Source of the DNA: Streptomyces hokutonensis
GTDB lineage: Bacteria > Actinomycetota > Actinomycetes > Streptomycetales > Streptomycetaceae
NCBI RefSeq assembly: GCF_000376565.1
Contig: NZ_BARG01000017.1
Coordinates: 1-64,000, forward strand
DNA: 64,000 nucleotides
Reading direction: 5' to 3'
Shown: positions 33,050 to 41,239 of the stretch, one piece after another
Position numbering within the stretch: position 1 is the first letter of the stretch
Layout: every line of letters begins with the position of its first letter
Program-made: the position numbers and the translations under genes
The notes under the pieces: generated by a model
What the model saw: only the letters and a program-made list of their open reading frames with translations
Told to the model about the DNA's origin: nothing
Database searches by the model: none

Positions 33050-33799
33050 TCAGACCGTGCCGTCCTCCCACCACCAGTCGCGGCCGAGGTCGGCCCGGCT
33101 GTCGACGTGCTGGTGGTCGACGGTGTACGTCTCCAGCCCGGAGAACCCGCAGGTCTCCGCCTTCTGGTAGACGGTCTTGGTGGCCACGCCGGGCACGTCG
33201 AGGTCGGCCGCCGTGCCGTACAGGTGCATGTTGTCGCTGGCCCCGCCGATGTCGGCGTTGTGCGCGATGTTGCGGAAGCCGGAGTTGACCGTGATCGGCT
33301 TGTCGCCCAGCTTCTTGCGCAGCGCCTCCAGCTTGTACATGCAGCGCCGGACGTTCTCCTTCACCTGCGCCGTGCTCAGTTTGCCGCCGCTGAAGCCGCC
33401 GCCTGTCTGGTTCTCGAACTCGCTCCAGTTGAAGTGGAGCGTGGAGCCGTCCGACTGCTCCAGCGCGTTGAGCTTCGCCTGGGTGTTGGGTCCGACGCTG
33501 GCGTCGGCGGTGAGGCCGTACGCCGTCTGGAACCGCTTCACGGCCGCCGCCGTACCGGGGCCGAAGTCCCCGTCGATGCTCACCCGGCTGTGGCTTGCGC
33601 TGTCCGCCGCCCAGCCCGCGATCCGGATCTGCAGCTCGGTCACGTCGGCACCGGTGGCGCCCTGCTCCAGGGTGCGCGACCACGAATAGGCCTGTGCGAC
33701 ACCGGAGAACAGCAGCTGACCGAAGGCGACGCCGGCGCCGGCGGCCAGTGTGCCGCGCAGCATGGTGCGGCGGTTCATGGGACGGAAGGAGGAGGTCAT
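33050..33799 (-). CDS. Exported M15-family peptidase (D-Ala-D-Ala carboxypeptidase-like) with peptidoglycan-binding domain
   Basis: A 249-aa protein with a twin-arginine signal (MNRRTMLRGTLAAGAGVAFG), a peptidoglycan-binding domain (VSIDGDFGPGTAAAVKRFQT, about 70-90) and a C-terminal M15A zinc peptidase domain: SGFRNIAHNADIGGASDNMH and LYGTAADLDVPG carry the His and Asp zinc ligands (HxxGxAxD), and the closing His is in VDHQHVDSRAD. It resembles Streptomyces zinc DD-carboxypeptidases that trim the stem-peptide terminal D-Ala. It is first... last in order of three leftward exported-protein genes (34264, 33819, 33050), which are only 19-25 bp apart and probably form one operon. Confidence 0.88.
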   Translation of the reverse strand: MTSSFRPMNRRTMLRGTLAAGAGVAFGQLLFSGVAQAYSWSRTLEQGATGADVTELQIRIAGWAADSASHSRVSIDGDFGPGTAAAVKRFQTAYGLTADASVGPNTQAKLNALEQSDGSTLHFNWSEFENQTGGGFSGGKLSTAQVKENVRRCMYKLEALRKKLGDKPITVNSGFRNIAHNADIGGASDNMHLYGTAADLDVPGVATKTVYQKAETCGFSGLETYTVDHQHVDSRADLGRDWWWEDGTV

Positions 33800-33818
33800 G
33801 GTCGTCCTTTCAAAGAGG

Positions 33819-34238
33819 TCAGTAGGCGATCTGGAACGTCACGTTCTGCGCGTCGGTGTCGTAGGGGCCCACGCGCAGGACGAAATGGGTGCCGTCCTTG
33901 ACGTCGGTGGCGACGGTCGCCCATTCCGTACCGTGGAGGGAGTAGGTGTCGTCGTTGTTGCACTTGCTCGTGTGGTCGACGAACACCACGCAGGCGTACA
34001 GGAACACCCCGGCCGGACTGTCCGTGAGGAGCCTCATGTTGATGTCGTTGCACCGCGAGGACGTCGTATAGGTGCCGTAGGACACGGGCGACGTGGAGTA
34101 GTGGTACGTCAGGGTCTTGGCGCCGCCGTAGCAGCTGGTCGCGGTGGCCGAGGACTGCGCGGAGGCGGGTGCGACGCCCACGCCCAGCAGCGCGGCCGCG
34201 GCGAACAGAGCCGAGGCGAACGCCCTGTTTCCGGTCAT
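33819..34238 (-). CDS. Secreted Cys-rich protein, stand-alone copy of a novel module
   Basis: A 139-aa exported protein (signal MTGNRAFASALFAAAALLGV, cleavage near ASAQ). The mature part is homologous to the last 95 residues of the neighbouring muramidase: TSCYGGAKTLTYHYS, TTSSRCNDINMRLL, VYACVVFVDHTSKCN-like spacing and EWATVATDVKDGTHFVLRV align with TSCYGG, TTSRCNDINMR, VVACVKFAKTGVCN and SWTTIATDVLDDTKF in order, with all four Cys kept. No known family is recognised. It is 25 bp downstream of the muramidase gene in the same operon, so the pair could share a binding target such as wall polymer. Confidence 0.8.
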   Translation of the reverse strand: MTGNRAFASALFAAAALLGVGVAPASAQSSATATSCYGGAKTLTYHYSTSPVSYGTYTTSSRCNDINMRLLTDSPAGVFLYACVVFVDHTSKCNNDDTYSLHGTEWATVATDVKDGTHFVLRVGPYDTDAQNVTFQIAY

Positions 34239-34263
34239 GGTGGTCTCCGTTCGGGTGCGGGGG

Positions 34264-35958
34264 TCAGAAGGCGATCTGGATGGTGGCGGAACTGCCTTCC
34301 AGATCCACGCCGTTGGGCACGGTGAACTTGGTGTCGTCCAGGACGTCGGTGGCGATGGTCGTCCAGCTCCGGCCGACCTTGGTCCAGCGGTTGCAGACGC
34401 CGGTCTTCGCGAACTTCACGCAGGCGACCACGTACTCCGCGTCGCCGCCGACGACGCGCATGTTGATGTCGTTGCAGCGGCTCGTGGTCCAGTACGGGCC
34501 GAAGTCGAGCACGTCGCCGTAGTGCACCGTGACGGCTCCGCCGTAGCAACTCGTCGCGGCCGCGGCGGAGTCGGCCGCGGCGGCGGGCGCCGAAACCGTG
34601 AGGGCCGAGGTGCGGTTGGCCAGCCGGTCCAGGTCGGCCTGGGTGCCGTTGAACACGTCGCCGGTCGCCGGTGCCTCGACACCCGGGAAGAGCGCGGCGT
34701 CGGTGTACTGCCACATCGCCCAGGTCGTCGAGCCGGCCGGCAGCGGCGGCTGGGTGATCGACGTGCGGTAGTCCGCGAGCTGGAGCGGATACCGGGCGAA
34801 GGCGGTGGTCGAGCCGAGGCAGTCGTCCAGGAAGGACTTCTGGGTGTAGATGACCGGCGTACGGCCGAACGCCGCCTCCACCTTGTCGAGCCAGGCCTTG
34901 GCGTCGCCCACCGTGCCGTAGGTGGGGCAGCGTCCGCTGCCGTCGTCCATGCGCTCCAGGTCGAAGACCGGCGGCAGGTCGCCCGCGCGCTGCCCGGTGT
35001 AGCCGGTCGCCCGCACGGCGGCGACGAACCGGTCGGCCTGCGCCCCACCCGTGTCGGCCGCGGTGCCCGTGTAGAAGTGGTACGGCGCGACGGCCAGCCC
35101 GGCCGCCCTGGCGGCCACGAGGTCGGTGGCGAGGTACTCGTCGGTGACGTTCAGGCCCCGGGTGGCCTTGACCGTCGCGAACTCGACCCCCGAGGCCTTC
35201 ACGGCCTTCCAGTCGATCGGCGCGCCGCCGGGGTGCTGGTACTTGGCCGTGTCCAGGCCGTCGATCGCGTAGCCGGCCGGGCGCGGTGGCGTGCAGTACG
35301 CGTTGCGGCCGGACCAGTCCACCAGCTTCGCCCAGGTGTTGGGGCCCACGACGCCGTCGGCGCTGAGGTTGGCGCAGTGCTGGAGCTCGACGACACGGGA
35401 CCTGGTCCCGCCCCCGAAGTCGCCGTCGATCGTCAACGGCGCGTAGTGGAACGGCTCCATGGCCAGGTTCAGCCGGCACTGGAGCTCCATGACCTCGGTG
35501 CCCTTCGCGCCCTGTTGCAGCGTCGGGCGGGTGTCGGTGTGGCCGCACACGGCCGGCTGCGCGGTGGCCGACGTGCCCGGGGTCGCGCAGGTGTGCGGCT
35601 GGGCGGCCCAGGTGTTCAGCGCCGCCCAGGTCCCCGGGCCCAGCACGCCGTCCACGCCGAGACCGGCGCACCGCTGGAACTCCTTGACGCGCGTCGCCGT
35701 CGCCGGCCCGAACGAGCCGTCCGCCGCGATCGGCGTGTACTTGCTCGGCTTCGTCGCGAGATTGAGCTCGCACTGCGCCTCGACCGTCGCGTCCCCCGTC
35801 GATCCCTGCTGCAGCGTGGGCTGTGCGCCGGTGTGCCCGCAGACCGCGACCGCGGCGGTGGCAGCGGACTCCGCGGCCTGCGCCACCGCGGGCCCGTACA
35901 GGGGCAGGAGCGCTGCCACGGCGAGGGTCAGACCCCGCAGAAGCGTCCGTTGTCCCAT
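34264..35958 (-). CDS. Secreted GH25 muramidase with two peptidoglycan-binding repeats and a C-terminal Cys-rich module
   Basis: A 564-aa exported enzyme. The signal peptide is residues 1-29. Two CGHT...LQQG peptidoglycan-binding repeats are at about 40-118 and 138-215 (with DGSFGPATATRVKEFQ and DGDFGGGTRSRVVELQ). The GH25 lysozyme domain is about 229-430: YAIDGLDTAKYQHPGG carries the first Asp, PPVFDLERMDDG the catalytic D-x-E pair, and TWAMWQYTDAALFPG the barrel end. Residues 468-564 are the novel module also encoded alone at 33819. It should cleave the MurNAc-GlcNAc bond of peptidoglycan. The ATG at 35958 has AGGGGGAAC upstream. Confidence 0.9.
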   Translation of the reverse strand: MGQRTLLRGLTLAVAALLPLYGPAVAQAAESAATAAVAVCGHTGAQPTLQQGSTGDATVEAQCELNLATKPSKYTPIAADGSFGPATATRVKEFQRCAGLGVDGVLGPGTWAALNTWAAQPHTCATPGTSATAQPAVCGHTDTRPTLQQGAKGTEVMELQCRLNLAMEPFHYAPLTIDGDFGGGTRSRVVELQHCANLSADGVVGPNTWAKLVDWSGRNAYCTPPRPAGYAIDGLDTAKYQHPGGAPIDWKAVKASGVEFATVKATRGLNVTDEYLATDLVAARAAGLAVAPYHFYTGTAADTGGAQADRFVAAVRATGYTGQRAGDLPPVFDLERMDDGSGRCPTYGTVGDAKAWLDKVEAAFGRTPVIYTQKSFLDDCLGSTTAFARYPLQLADYRTSITQPPLPAGSTTWAMWQYTDAALFPGVEAPATGDVFNGTQADLDRLANRTSALTVSAPAAAADSAAAATSCYGGAVTVHYGDVLDFGPYWTTSRCNDINMRVVGGDAEYVVACVKFAKTGVCNRWTKVGRSWTTIATDVLDDTKFTVPNGVDLEGSSATIQIAF

Positions 35959-36198
35959 CAGGTGTTCCCCCTCTGGTGAGTGGCCGGGAGCCCCCGGCCT
36001 CCGGTCATGCTGGCAGCGGCCGTCCGGCGGTGGATCCTCCCGCTCCGGATCGGGACGCCGGGACAGTCGCGCGGCTGTGACCTGCGGGGACGCCGCACCG
36101 CTGGGACGGGCGTGGGACACGGGAGGCGGAGCGGGGGCGCGACGGCGAGGAACCGCGACGACGTGAACGGTCGCCGGTGGGTGCCCGTATCCCCTGTC

Positions 36199-36702
36199 GT
36201 GACGCACCAGACACAGCACCAGCACCCGCATCGAGGACACACCGCCCGGCTGCGCCACGGCGCGGCGCTCGCCCTGCTCCCGCTGGCCGTGGCGTGCGGC
36301 GGGGGAGAGGACGCCGCCGAGGAGAAACGCCGGCCGACCGCGGTGACCGCCGCCCCCGAAGCCGGCGTGGTCGCCCCCGCGAAGGTCGAGGTGATCGCCG
36401 GGCTGACCGGGTGCACCGCCGAGATCCGGATCGAGGCGGAGGAACTGCGTGAGGGGCAGTGCCGTACGAAGCAGGGCGAGTACCGGATCACCACGTTCCC
36501 GGAGGAGCGGTTCAAGGTGACCTGGCTGGACACCGCGGCTGTCTACGGCGGCAAGTACCTCGTCGGCACCCGCTGGGTCGTCAGTGCGCGGCCGGAGCTG
36601 CTGGAGGGGTTCCGGGCCCGACTCGGCGGAACCGTACAGGAGTTGAGCGGGGTCGGGCCCGCGGCGTCGCCCTCCTTCGGGCCCCAGGCGTCGGCCTCCT
36701 GA
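36199..36702 (+). CDS. Hypothetical lipoprotein
   Basis: A 167-aa protein with a basic, His-rich N-terminus, a hydrophobic stretch and a lipobox-like LPLAVAC followed by GGGED, so it is probably a membrane-anchored lipoprotein. The mature part has two further Cys (LTGCTAEIRIEAEELREGQC) and the segment TTFPEERFKVTWLDTAAVYG followed by VGTRWVVSA, typical of small Streptomyces lipoproteins of unknown role. The GTG at 36199 is the most economical start, but upstream GTGs (36162, 36181) cannot be excluded. It is divergent from the muramidase operon across 240 bp. Confidence 0.65.
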   Translation: MTHQTQHQHPHRGHTARLRHGAALALLPLAVACGGGEDAAEEKRRPTAVTAAPEAGVVAPAKVEVIAGLTGCTAEIRIEAEELREGQCRTKQGEYRITTFPEERFKVTWLDTAAVYGGKYLVGTRWVVSARPELLEGFRARLGGTVQELSGVGPAASPSFGPQASAS

Positions 36703-36731
36703 GCCGGCCCTCTGAGCGGAAGTCTCCTGAC

Positions 36732-37571
36732 TCACCCCTCCGTGCGGAGGTGCTCCAGCACCTCCGCCAGCGGCAGGTCGAACCGGTCCTTGTCGTCGGC
36801 CCACCGGCGCAGCACGCTCGCCGCGCCCTCCGCGAGGTCCGGCGGCAGTTCCGCCGTGCGCAGGGTCGCCGCGATCTCCTCCAACTCCGGTGCCCAGCGC
36901 CAGGCCCGGGCGGCGACGCTCGGCAGCTGACCGGTCTCGGCGAGGATGTTGGACCTCAACGTGCTTGCCTCCAGGGCGAGTTCGGCCGCCACGCCGTGGC
37001 TCGCGGCGAGCGCGTGCGAGACGGCGGCCAGCACCCGGGCCGACTTCTGGAACGAGGCGTACGACATCTTCAGCGCCGACGCGGCACCGATCCCGGCGTC
37101 GAGGGGGCGGGCCAGGACCTGGGTGCCTTCGAACAGCGCCGCCACCCCGGCCACTTGCTTCCCGTCGCCGCTCAGATAGAGGCGCGGGGCGCTGCCCGGT
37201 CCCGGCGGGCCGCCGACGATCGAGCCGTCGAGCATCGGCACGCCGTGCTCCGCGCACGCCGCCGCGATACGCCTCGTGCGGTCCGGGCTGATCGCGTTGG
37301 CCTCGACGTACACGCCCCGGAAGGGGTGGGCGAGGACCTGGTGCGCCACGTCCTCCGCCGCGTGCGGAGGGCACACCGACAGCACGAAGTCGCTTGCCGC
37401 CAGGGCGGATTGGAGGGACTCGGCGGCCTCCAGGCCCGCGTCCCGGGCCCGTTGGAGACTGGCGGCGCCGCGGCCGGTCGGGACGTACAGCACCCGGGCA
37501 CCCGCAAGGGCCGCCTGGCCGCCGACTTTCGCGCCCATGGCGCCGGGATGCAGAAGCGTCAACGTGGTCAT
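36732..37571 (-). CDS. NAD(P)-dependent oxidoreductase, 6-phosphogluconate/3-hydroxyisobutyrate dehydrogenase-like
   Basis: A 279-aa Rossmann protein. The nucleotide site LTLLHPGAMGAKVGGQAALA (residues 4-23) is the family GxGxMG motif with His-Pro in place of the first Gly pair. The LSVCPPHAAEDVAHQV segment and VPMLDGSIVGGPPGP (the substrate-binding DGSV/PVSGG motif) follow. The conserved catalytic Lys is in ASALKMSYASFQKSA. The length is slightly below the usual 290. It stands alone, divergent from the HNH protein at 37792. The substrate is unknown; imine-reductase-like activity is possible for this group. Confidence 0.85.
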   Translation of the reverse strand: MTTLTLLHPGAMGAKVGGQAALAGARVLYVPTGRGAASLQRARDAGLEAAESLQSALAASDFVLSVCPPHAAEDVAHQVLAHPFRGVYVEANAISPDRTRRIAAACAEHGVPMLDGSIVGGPPGPGSAPRLYLSGDGKQVAGVAALFEGTQVLARPLDAGIGAASALKMSYASFQKSARVLAAVSHALAASHGVAAELALEASTLRSNILAETGQLPSVAARAWRWAPELEEIAATLRTAELPPDLAEGAASVLRRWADDKDRFDLPLAEVLEHLRTEG

Positions 37572-37791
37572 GGGGCCCACGTTAGGCGGGGCCCGCGACC
37601 GGGCCGGTGCGCGGTGCCGACAACCAAGCGCGGGCCATGACTTGCCCTCCGTAGGCCCCGGCTTACTGAAACATTCAACAAATGGATCTTCGGGACCGGC
37701 AAAGGGCTCTACCCGCATAGATGATCCCGGTGCTGTCATGCTCACGACCGCCCGGAATCCCTGCCGGGCACCACTACGGGAGATCCCCCCC

Positions 37792-38316
37792 ATGCCCCGA
37801 ATATCCCGCTCCCTGGTCACCGCCCTCTCCTCCCTCGCCCTCGCCGCCGCCGGCCTCACGGTCGCCGCGGGCACCGCGCACGCGCAGAGCTGCAGTCAGG
37901 CCTACCTCCCGCTCCCCGACCCCAGTTGCCAGCCCGGTGCTTTCAACCCGGACGTCACCCAGTCCACCATCGACACCACGATCTGCGTCTCCGGGTGGAC
38001 CGCGACCGTCCGGCCGTCCAGCTCCTACACCACCGCGCTGAAGAAGACGCAGATCGTCGAGTACGGCTACACCGACACCAGCACCTCGGACTACGAGGAG
38101 GACCATTTCGTCCCCCTCGAACTCGGCGGCTCCCCCAAGAGCGCGCTCAACCTCTGGCCCGAGCCGGAGTACGGCACCAAGACCGCCGCCAACAAGGACA
38201 CCGTCGAGAACAAGCTCAAGAAGGCCGTCTGCGCCGGCACCGTCACGCTCTCCCAGGCCCGGAACGCGATCCTCGACGACTGGACGACCGCGCTGTCCGA
38301 CCTCGGCCTGAGCTGA
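37792..38316 (+). CDS. Secreted HNH-type nuclease-like protein
   Basis: A 174-aa exported protein with a Sec signal peptide (SLVTALSSLALAAAGLTVAA, cleavage near AHAQS). The mature part contains YEEDHFVPLELGGSPKSALN, the DHxxPLxLGG...N core of HNH/beta-beta-alpha-metal nucleases, and two disulphide-forming Cys pairs are plausible. It would degrade extracellular DNA, and similar proteins are widespread in Streptomyces. The ATG at 37792 is in the frame of the signal peptide; the ribosome site is weak. A stem-loop terminator follows at 38334. Confidence 0.85.
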   Translation: MPRISRSLVTALSSLALAAAGLTVAAGTAHAQSCSQAYLPLPDPSCQPGAFNPDVTQSTIDTTICVSGWTATVRPSSSYTTALKKTQIVEYGYTDTSTSDYEEDHFVPLELGGSPKSALNLWPEPEYGTKTAANKDTVENKLKKAVCAGTVTLSQARNAILDDWTTALSDLGLS

Positions 38317-38333
38317 TGTCCCCCGCATGACTC

Positions 38334-38370
38334 AGGGGCCGGTCTCCTCCCCCGGGAGTAGCCGGCCCCT
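38334..38370 (+). terminator. Stem-loop terminator after the HNH gene
   Basis: Perfect 9-bp arms AGGGGCCGG (38334-38342) and CCGGCCCCT (38362-38370), with a second small stem inside the loop, start 18 nt after the nuclease stop. There is no T run, as is common for Streptomyces terminators. Confidence 0.7.
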
Positions 38371-38491
38371 CCCTGCTCCTTCTCGGGAGGCAGGCCAAGT
38401 GCCTCCGCAAGGGCGATGTTCTTGGGCGTCGCGAGGAAGAGTGTGGGGCATAGGAGAGGGGCATAGGAGATATGAGCCTCGGGAGGGCGCC

Positions 38492-38593
38492 ATGAACCGA
38501 CAGATCCGTGTTCGCGTGATTCGCCGGCCCGCCGCGCCCCGCGACGACACCATCGACCGCAGGACGCCGTCGGGGCGGATCCTGCCCTACTGA
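38492..38593 (+). CDS. Small hypothetical ORF (33 aa)
   Basis: MNRQIRVRVIRRPAAPRDDT plus IDRRTPSGRILPY: a 33-residue, very basic peptide. It has GGGAGG six to seven bases before the ATG at 38492, which is why it is listed. It ends 7 bp inside the convergent kinase gene. No homolog is recognised; it may equally be chance. Confidence 0.35.
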   Translation: MNRQIRVRVIRRPAAPRDDTIDRRTPSGRILPY

Positions 38594-40083
38594 CCTTCCG
38601 GCCGCAGGGGCGACCGCCAACTCACTGTCGTGCCCGCCCCGTCGTACACCCTCAGCCGTACGGCGTCCCGGCCGTCCGGCAGCGGAGTCGTCACGTCGAC
38701 CGTGATCTCCAGGCGGGAGACGTCGGGTCGGCGGGATGCGGTGGCCAGGGCGCGGCGCAGGACGGCGAGGAGCCGGGTCGCCATCTGATCGGGGACGAGG
38801 GTGTCCACCGGGCCCTTGAAACGGGTCGACGGTTGGAACGCGAGGGTGGCCGCCGCCTCCCGAAGTACCTTGCCGCGCAGGCTCGTTGGCGCCTCCGCCG
38901 GTGGTTGCTGCAGGGCGAAGATCGCCGTGCGGACCTCCTGGACCGTCGACTGGAGTTCGTCGACGGCGCGTCCGACGACGTCGTGGGCCGGGTCGTCCGG
39001 TCCGCCCCTGCGCTGCGCGGACTCCAGCAACATGCCGGTGGCGAAGAGCCGTTGGACGACCAGGTCGTGCAGGTCACGGGCGATACGGTCGCGGTCCTCG
39101 TAGACGGCGAGGCGTTCCCGGCCGTGCTGCGCGTCGGCCAGGACCAGCGCGAGCGCGGCCTGGGAGGCGAACTGCGTTGCCAGCGACCGTTCTACGGCCG
39201 TGTAGGGGCGGTCGCCCGGGCGGCGGGGGAGGGCGAGCGTGCCGATGAGACGGCCCTCGGCCTGGAGCGGCAGCATCATGCTGGGACCGAACCGGTGCCG
39301 TACATGCGTCGTCATGCGCGGGTCGGTCGCCGAGTCGTCGATGAACACCGGCTCGCCGCCCAGGAGTTGGACCAGGACGGGGCTGCCGGGCGCGATGGTC
39401 GTGCCGACGATGTCGCCCGGGTCCTCGAAGGCGGAGGCGGTGACGATCTCCATGCCGCCCGCCTCGGTGGGCTGCAGGATCACCCCCGCCGCGGCGTCGG
39501 CCAGCGCCCGGGCGCCCTCGGCGACCGTCGTCAGCGCGCCGGCCGCCCGCTCGCCGGTGAGCAGTGCGGTGGTGACGGCCGCCGCGCCCTCGATCCAGCG
39601 CTCGCGCTGCCGGGCCGTCTCGTACAGGCGGGCGTTGCCGATCGCGATGCCGGCCTGCGCGGCGAGGACGTGCAGCAGTTGTTCGTCCTCGGCGGTGAAG
39701 GGGGCGGCGGGCCGCTTCCCGGCGAGGTGGAGGTGGCCGAACACCTCGTCCTGGACGTGGATCGGCACGCTGAGCACGCCCTCGGGCGGCGGTTCGGCCC
39801 CGCCGGTGCGGATCTCGGTGAGGCCGTCCTGCCCCGGGTCCGTCGTGCCGAGCGCCGCGTACCGTGCGCCGGTCAGCTCGGCCGCGCCGTCCACGATGTG
39901 CTGGAGGGTGGTGCGCAGTTCGAGCTCGGAACCGACGCTCAGGACGGCTTCGAGGAGGCGGGAGAGGTCGGGGACGCCGTCGCGCGGGCCGTCCGGTTCC
40001 GGGCTCAGGCGGTTGCCAGCGGGTCCAGGACCAGCGGCTCGATCTTGCCCTCCAGCATGTAACCGAGGCCCTGTACGGCGCAC
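38587..40083 (-). CDS. GAF-domain sensor kinase with degenerate catalytic domain
   Basis: A 498-aa protein. Two GAF domains (about 35-190 and 195-325) are followed by a HisKA_3 dimerisation helix with the phospho-acceptor His in DRIARDLHDLVVQRLFATGM (about 336). The expected HATPase domain is badly eroded: the N box is replaced by LRRALATASRRPDVS with no Asn, and no G1 or G2 glycine box follows before the protein ends. It probably binds a ligand or dimerises with another kinase without using ATP. No ATG lies near the first GAF domain; the GTG at 40083 would overlap the MreB-like gene by 79 bases, so the start is uncertain. Confidence 0.8.
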   Translation of the reverse strand: MRRTGPRLHAGGQDRAAGPGPAGNRLSPEPDGPRDGVPDLSRLLEAVLSVGSELELRTTLQHIVDGAAELTGARYAALGTTDPGQDGLTEIRTGGAEPPPEGVLSVPIHVQDEVFGHLHLAGKRPAAPFTAEDEQLLHVLAAQAGIAIGNARLYETARQRERWIEGAAAVTTALLTGERAAGALTTVAEGARALADAAAGVILQPTEAGGMEIVTASAFEDPGDIVGTTIAPGSPVLVQLLGGEPVFIDDSATDPRMTTHVRHRFGPSMMLPLQAEGRLIGTLALPRRPGDRPYTAVERSLATQFASQAALALVLADAQHGRERLAVYEDRDRIARDLHDLVVQRLFATGMLLESAQRRGGPDDPAHDVVGRAVDELQSTVQEVRTAIFALQQPPAEAPTSLRGKVLREAAATLAFQPSTRFKGPVDTLVPDQMATRLLAVLRRALATASRRPDVSRLEITVDVTTPLPDGRDAVRLRVYDGAGTTVSWRSPLRPEGQ

Positions 40084-41045
40084 ACGTCCGGCCGCTCGGC
40101 GATGTGCACCGGCATGCCGGTCGCCGCGCGCAGCATCTGGTCGAGGCCGGGGAGCAGGGCGCTGCCGCCGACCATCATGATCCCGCGGTCGGCGAGGTCG
40201 GCCACCAGGTCCGGCGGGCAGTTGCGCAGCACCCGGCCGATGCCGTCGAGCACGGCGGTCAGCGGGGTCTCGATCGCGTCCCGTACGGCGGCGGTGTCCA
40301 CCTGCACGGAACGGGCGAGACCGGTCGCCACGTCCCGCCCGTGGATCTCGGTCAGGGCCGGGCCGTGCGGGGTGAGACCGTTGCCGGACAGCGCGAGCTG
40401 GAGCGGTCGTACGGACTGGCTCGGGAGCATCAACTCGTGCTCGTGGCGCAGGTGTTGGACGATCGCGTGGTCGACGGCCTCGCCGCCCACCGGGATGCGT
40501 TCGGCGGTGACGATCGAGCCGAGGGAGAGCACGGCGACCTGGGTCGCGGCGGCCCCGCACACCATGATCATGGTGGCCTCGGGCCGTTCGACGGGCAGTC
40601 CGCAGCCCACGGCGGCGGCGATGAGGGTGTCGACGAGTTCGACGCGCCGCGCGCCGAGCCCGACCAGCGTCTCGATCGCGGCCCGCTGCGCCAGCGGATC
40701 GGCGTCGTGCGGGGTGCAGGCGGCGGCCCGCAGCCGGGGCTTGCGGCGCAGCGCGCGGCGCACCTTGTCGCCGATCAGGTGCCGCAGCATGCGCTGCGCC
40801 ATCTCGATGTCGACGACGGTCCCGCCGGAGACGGGCCTGACCACGCGAATGTAGTCGGGCGTACGGCCCGTCATCTTCTCCGCGAACTCTCCTACGGCGA
40901 TCAGCGCGCCGGTCCGCGTGTTCACGGCGGCGGCGGACGGCTGGTCGACGACGAGCCCGGCGCCCTTGACGTAGACACGGGTGCGGGCGGCTCCCAGGTC
41001 GACGGCGAAATGGCAGCGTCGCAACTGCTCCAGACTGACGGTCAT
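40005..41045 (-). CDS. MreB/Mbl-like actin-family protein
   Basis: A 346-aa bacterial actin. Phosphate-1 region CHFAVDLGAARTRVYVKGAG, the VDIEMAQRMLRHLI segment and phosphate-2 MIMVCGAAATQVAVLSLGSI are recognisable, as is the adenosine region DRGIMMVGGSALLPGLDQML. Relative to MreB it is more divergent in all of them (for example CGAAA for the usual DIGGGT), as in the Mbl paralog of Streptomyces, which acts on the spore envelope with MreB. No mreC or mreD follows, again as expected for Mbl. The downstream kinase gene overlaps its 3' end, so the two are co-expressed and may be linked functionally. Confidence 0.9.
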   Translation of the reverse strand: MTVSLEQLRRCHFAVDLGAARTRVYVKGAGLVVDQPSAAAVNTRTGALIAVGEFAEKMTGRTPDYIRVVRPVSGGTVVDIEMAQRMLRHLIGDKVRRALRRKPRLRAAACTPHDADPLAQRAAIETLVGLGARRVELVDTLIAAAVGCGLPVERPEATMIMVCGAAATQVAVLSLGSIVTAERIPVGGEAVDHAIVQHLRHEHELMLPSQSVRPLQLALSGNGLTPHGPALTEIHGRDVATGLARSVQVDTAAVRDAIETPLTAVLDGIGRVLRNCPPDLVADLADRGIMMVGGSALLPGLDQMLRAATGMPVHIAERPDVCAVQGLGYMLEGKIEPLVLDPLATA

Positions 41046-41239
41046 GGAAGGTTCTCCCGAGAGCGGACCGGGGCGTCGCCGGGCGGCGGGCCTCTTATCG
41101 CATCGTGCGGGGGCGGGGCGGTCGGCGCGCCTTGTGGTGGGCCGGGCGGGGTGCCGCTGAATGGGGGTATTTGTCTGTTATGTCTGAAGTAAGGAACGTG
41201 TAAAGACTGCTGGAGGGCGCCCTCATGACAGCCCGTCGC

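Noticed and set aside
36732..37874. 100-residue extension of the NAD(P) oxidoreductase
   Set aside because: The Rossmann motif begins directly at the ATG at 37571; the extension covers the divergent promoter region.
40084..40560. Extension of the GAF kinase to 40560
   Set aside because: It is Arg/Pro-rich shadow sequence lying inside the MreB-like gene.
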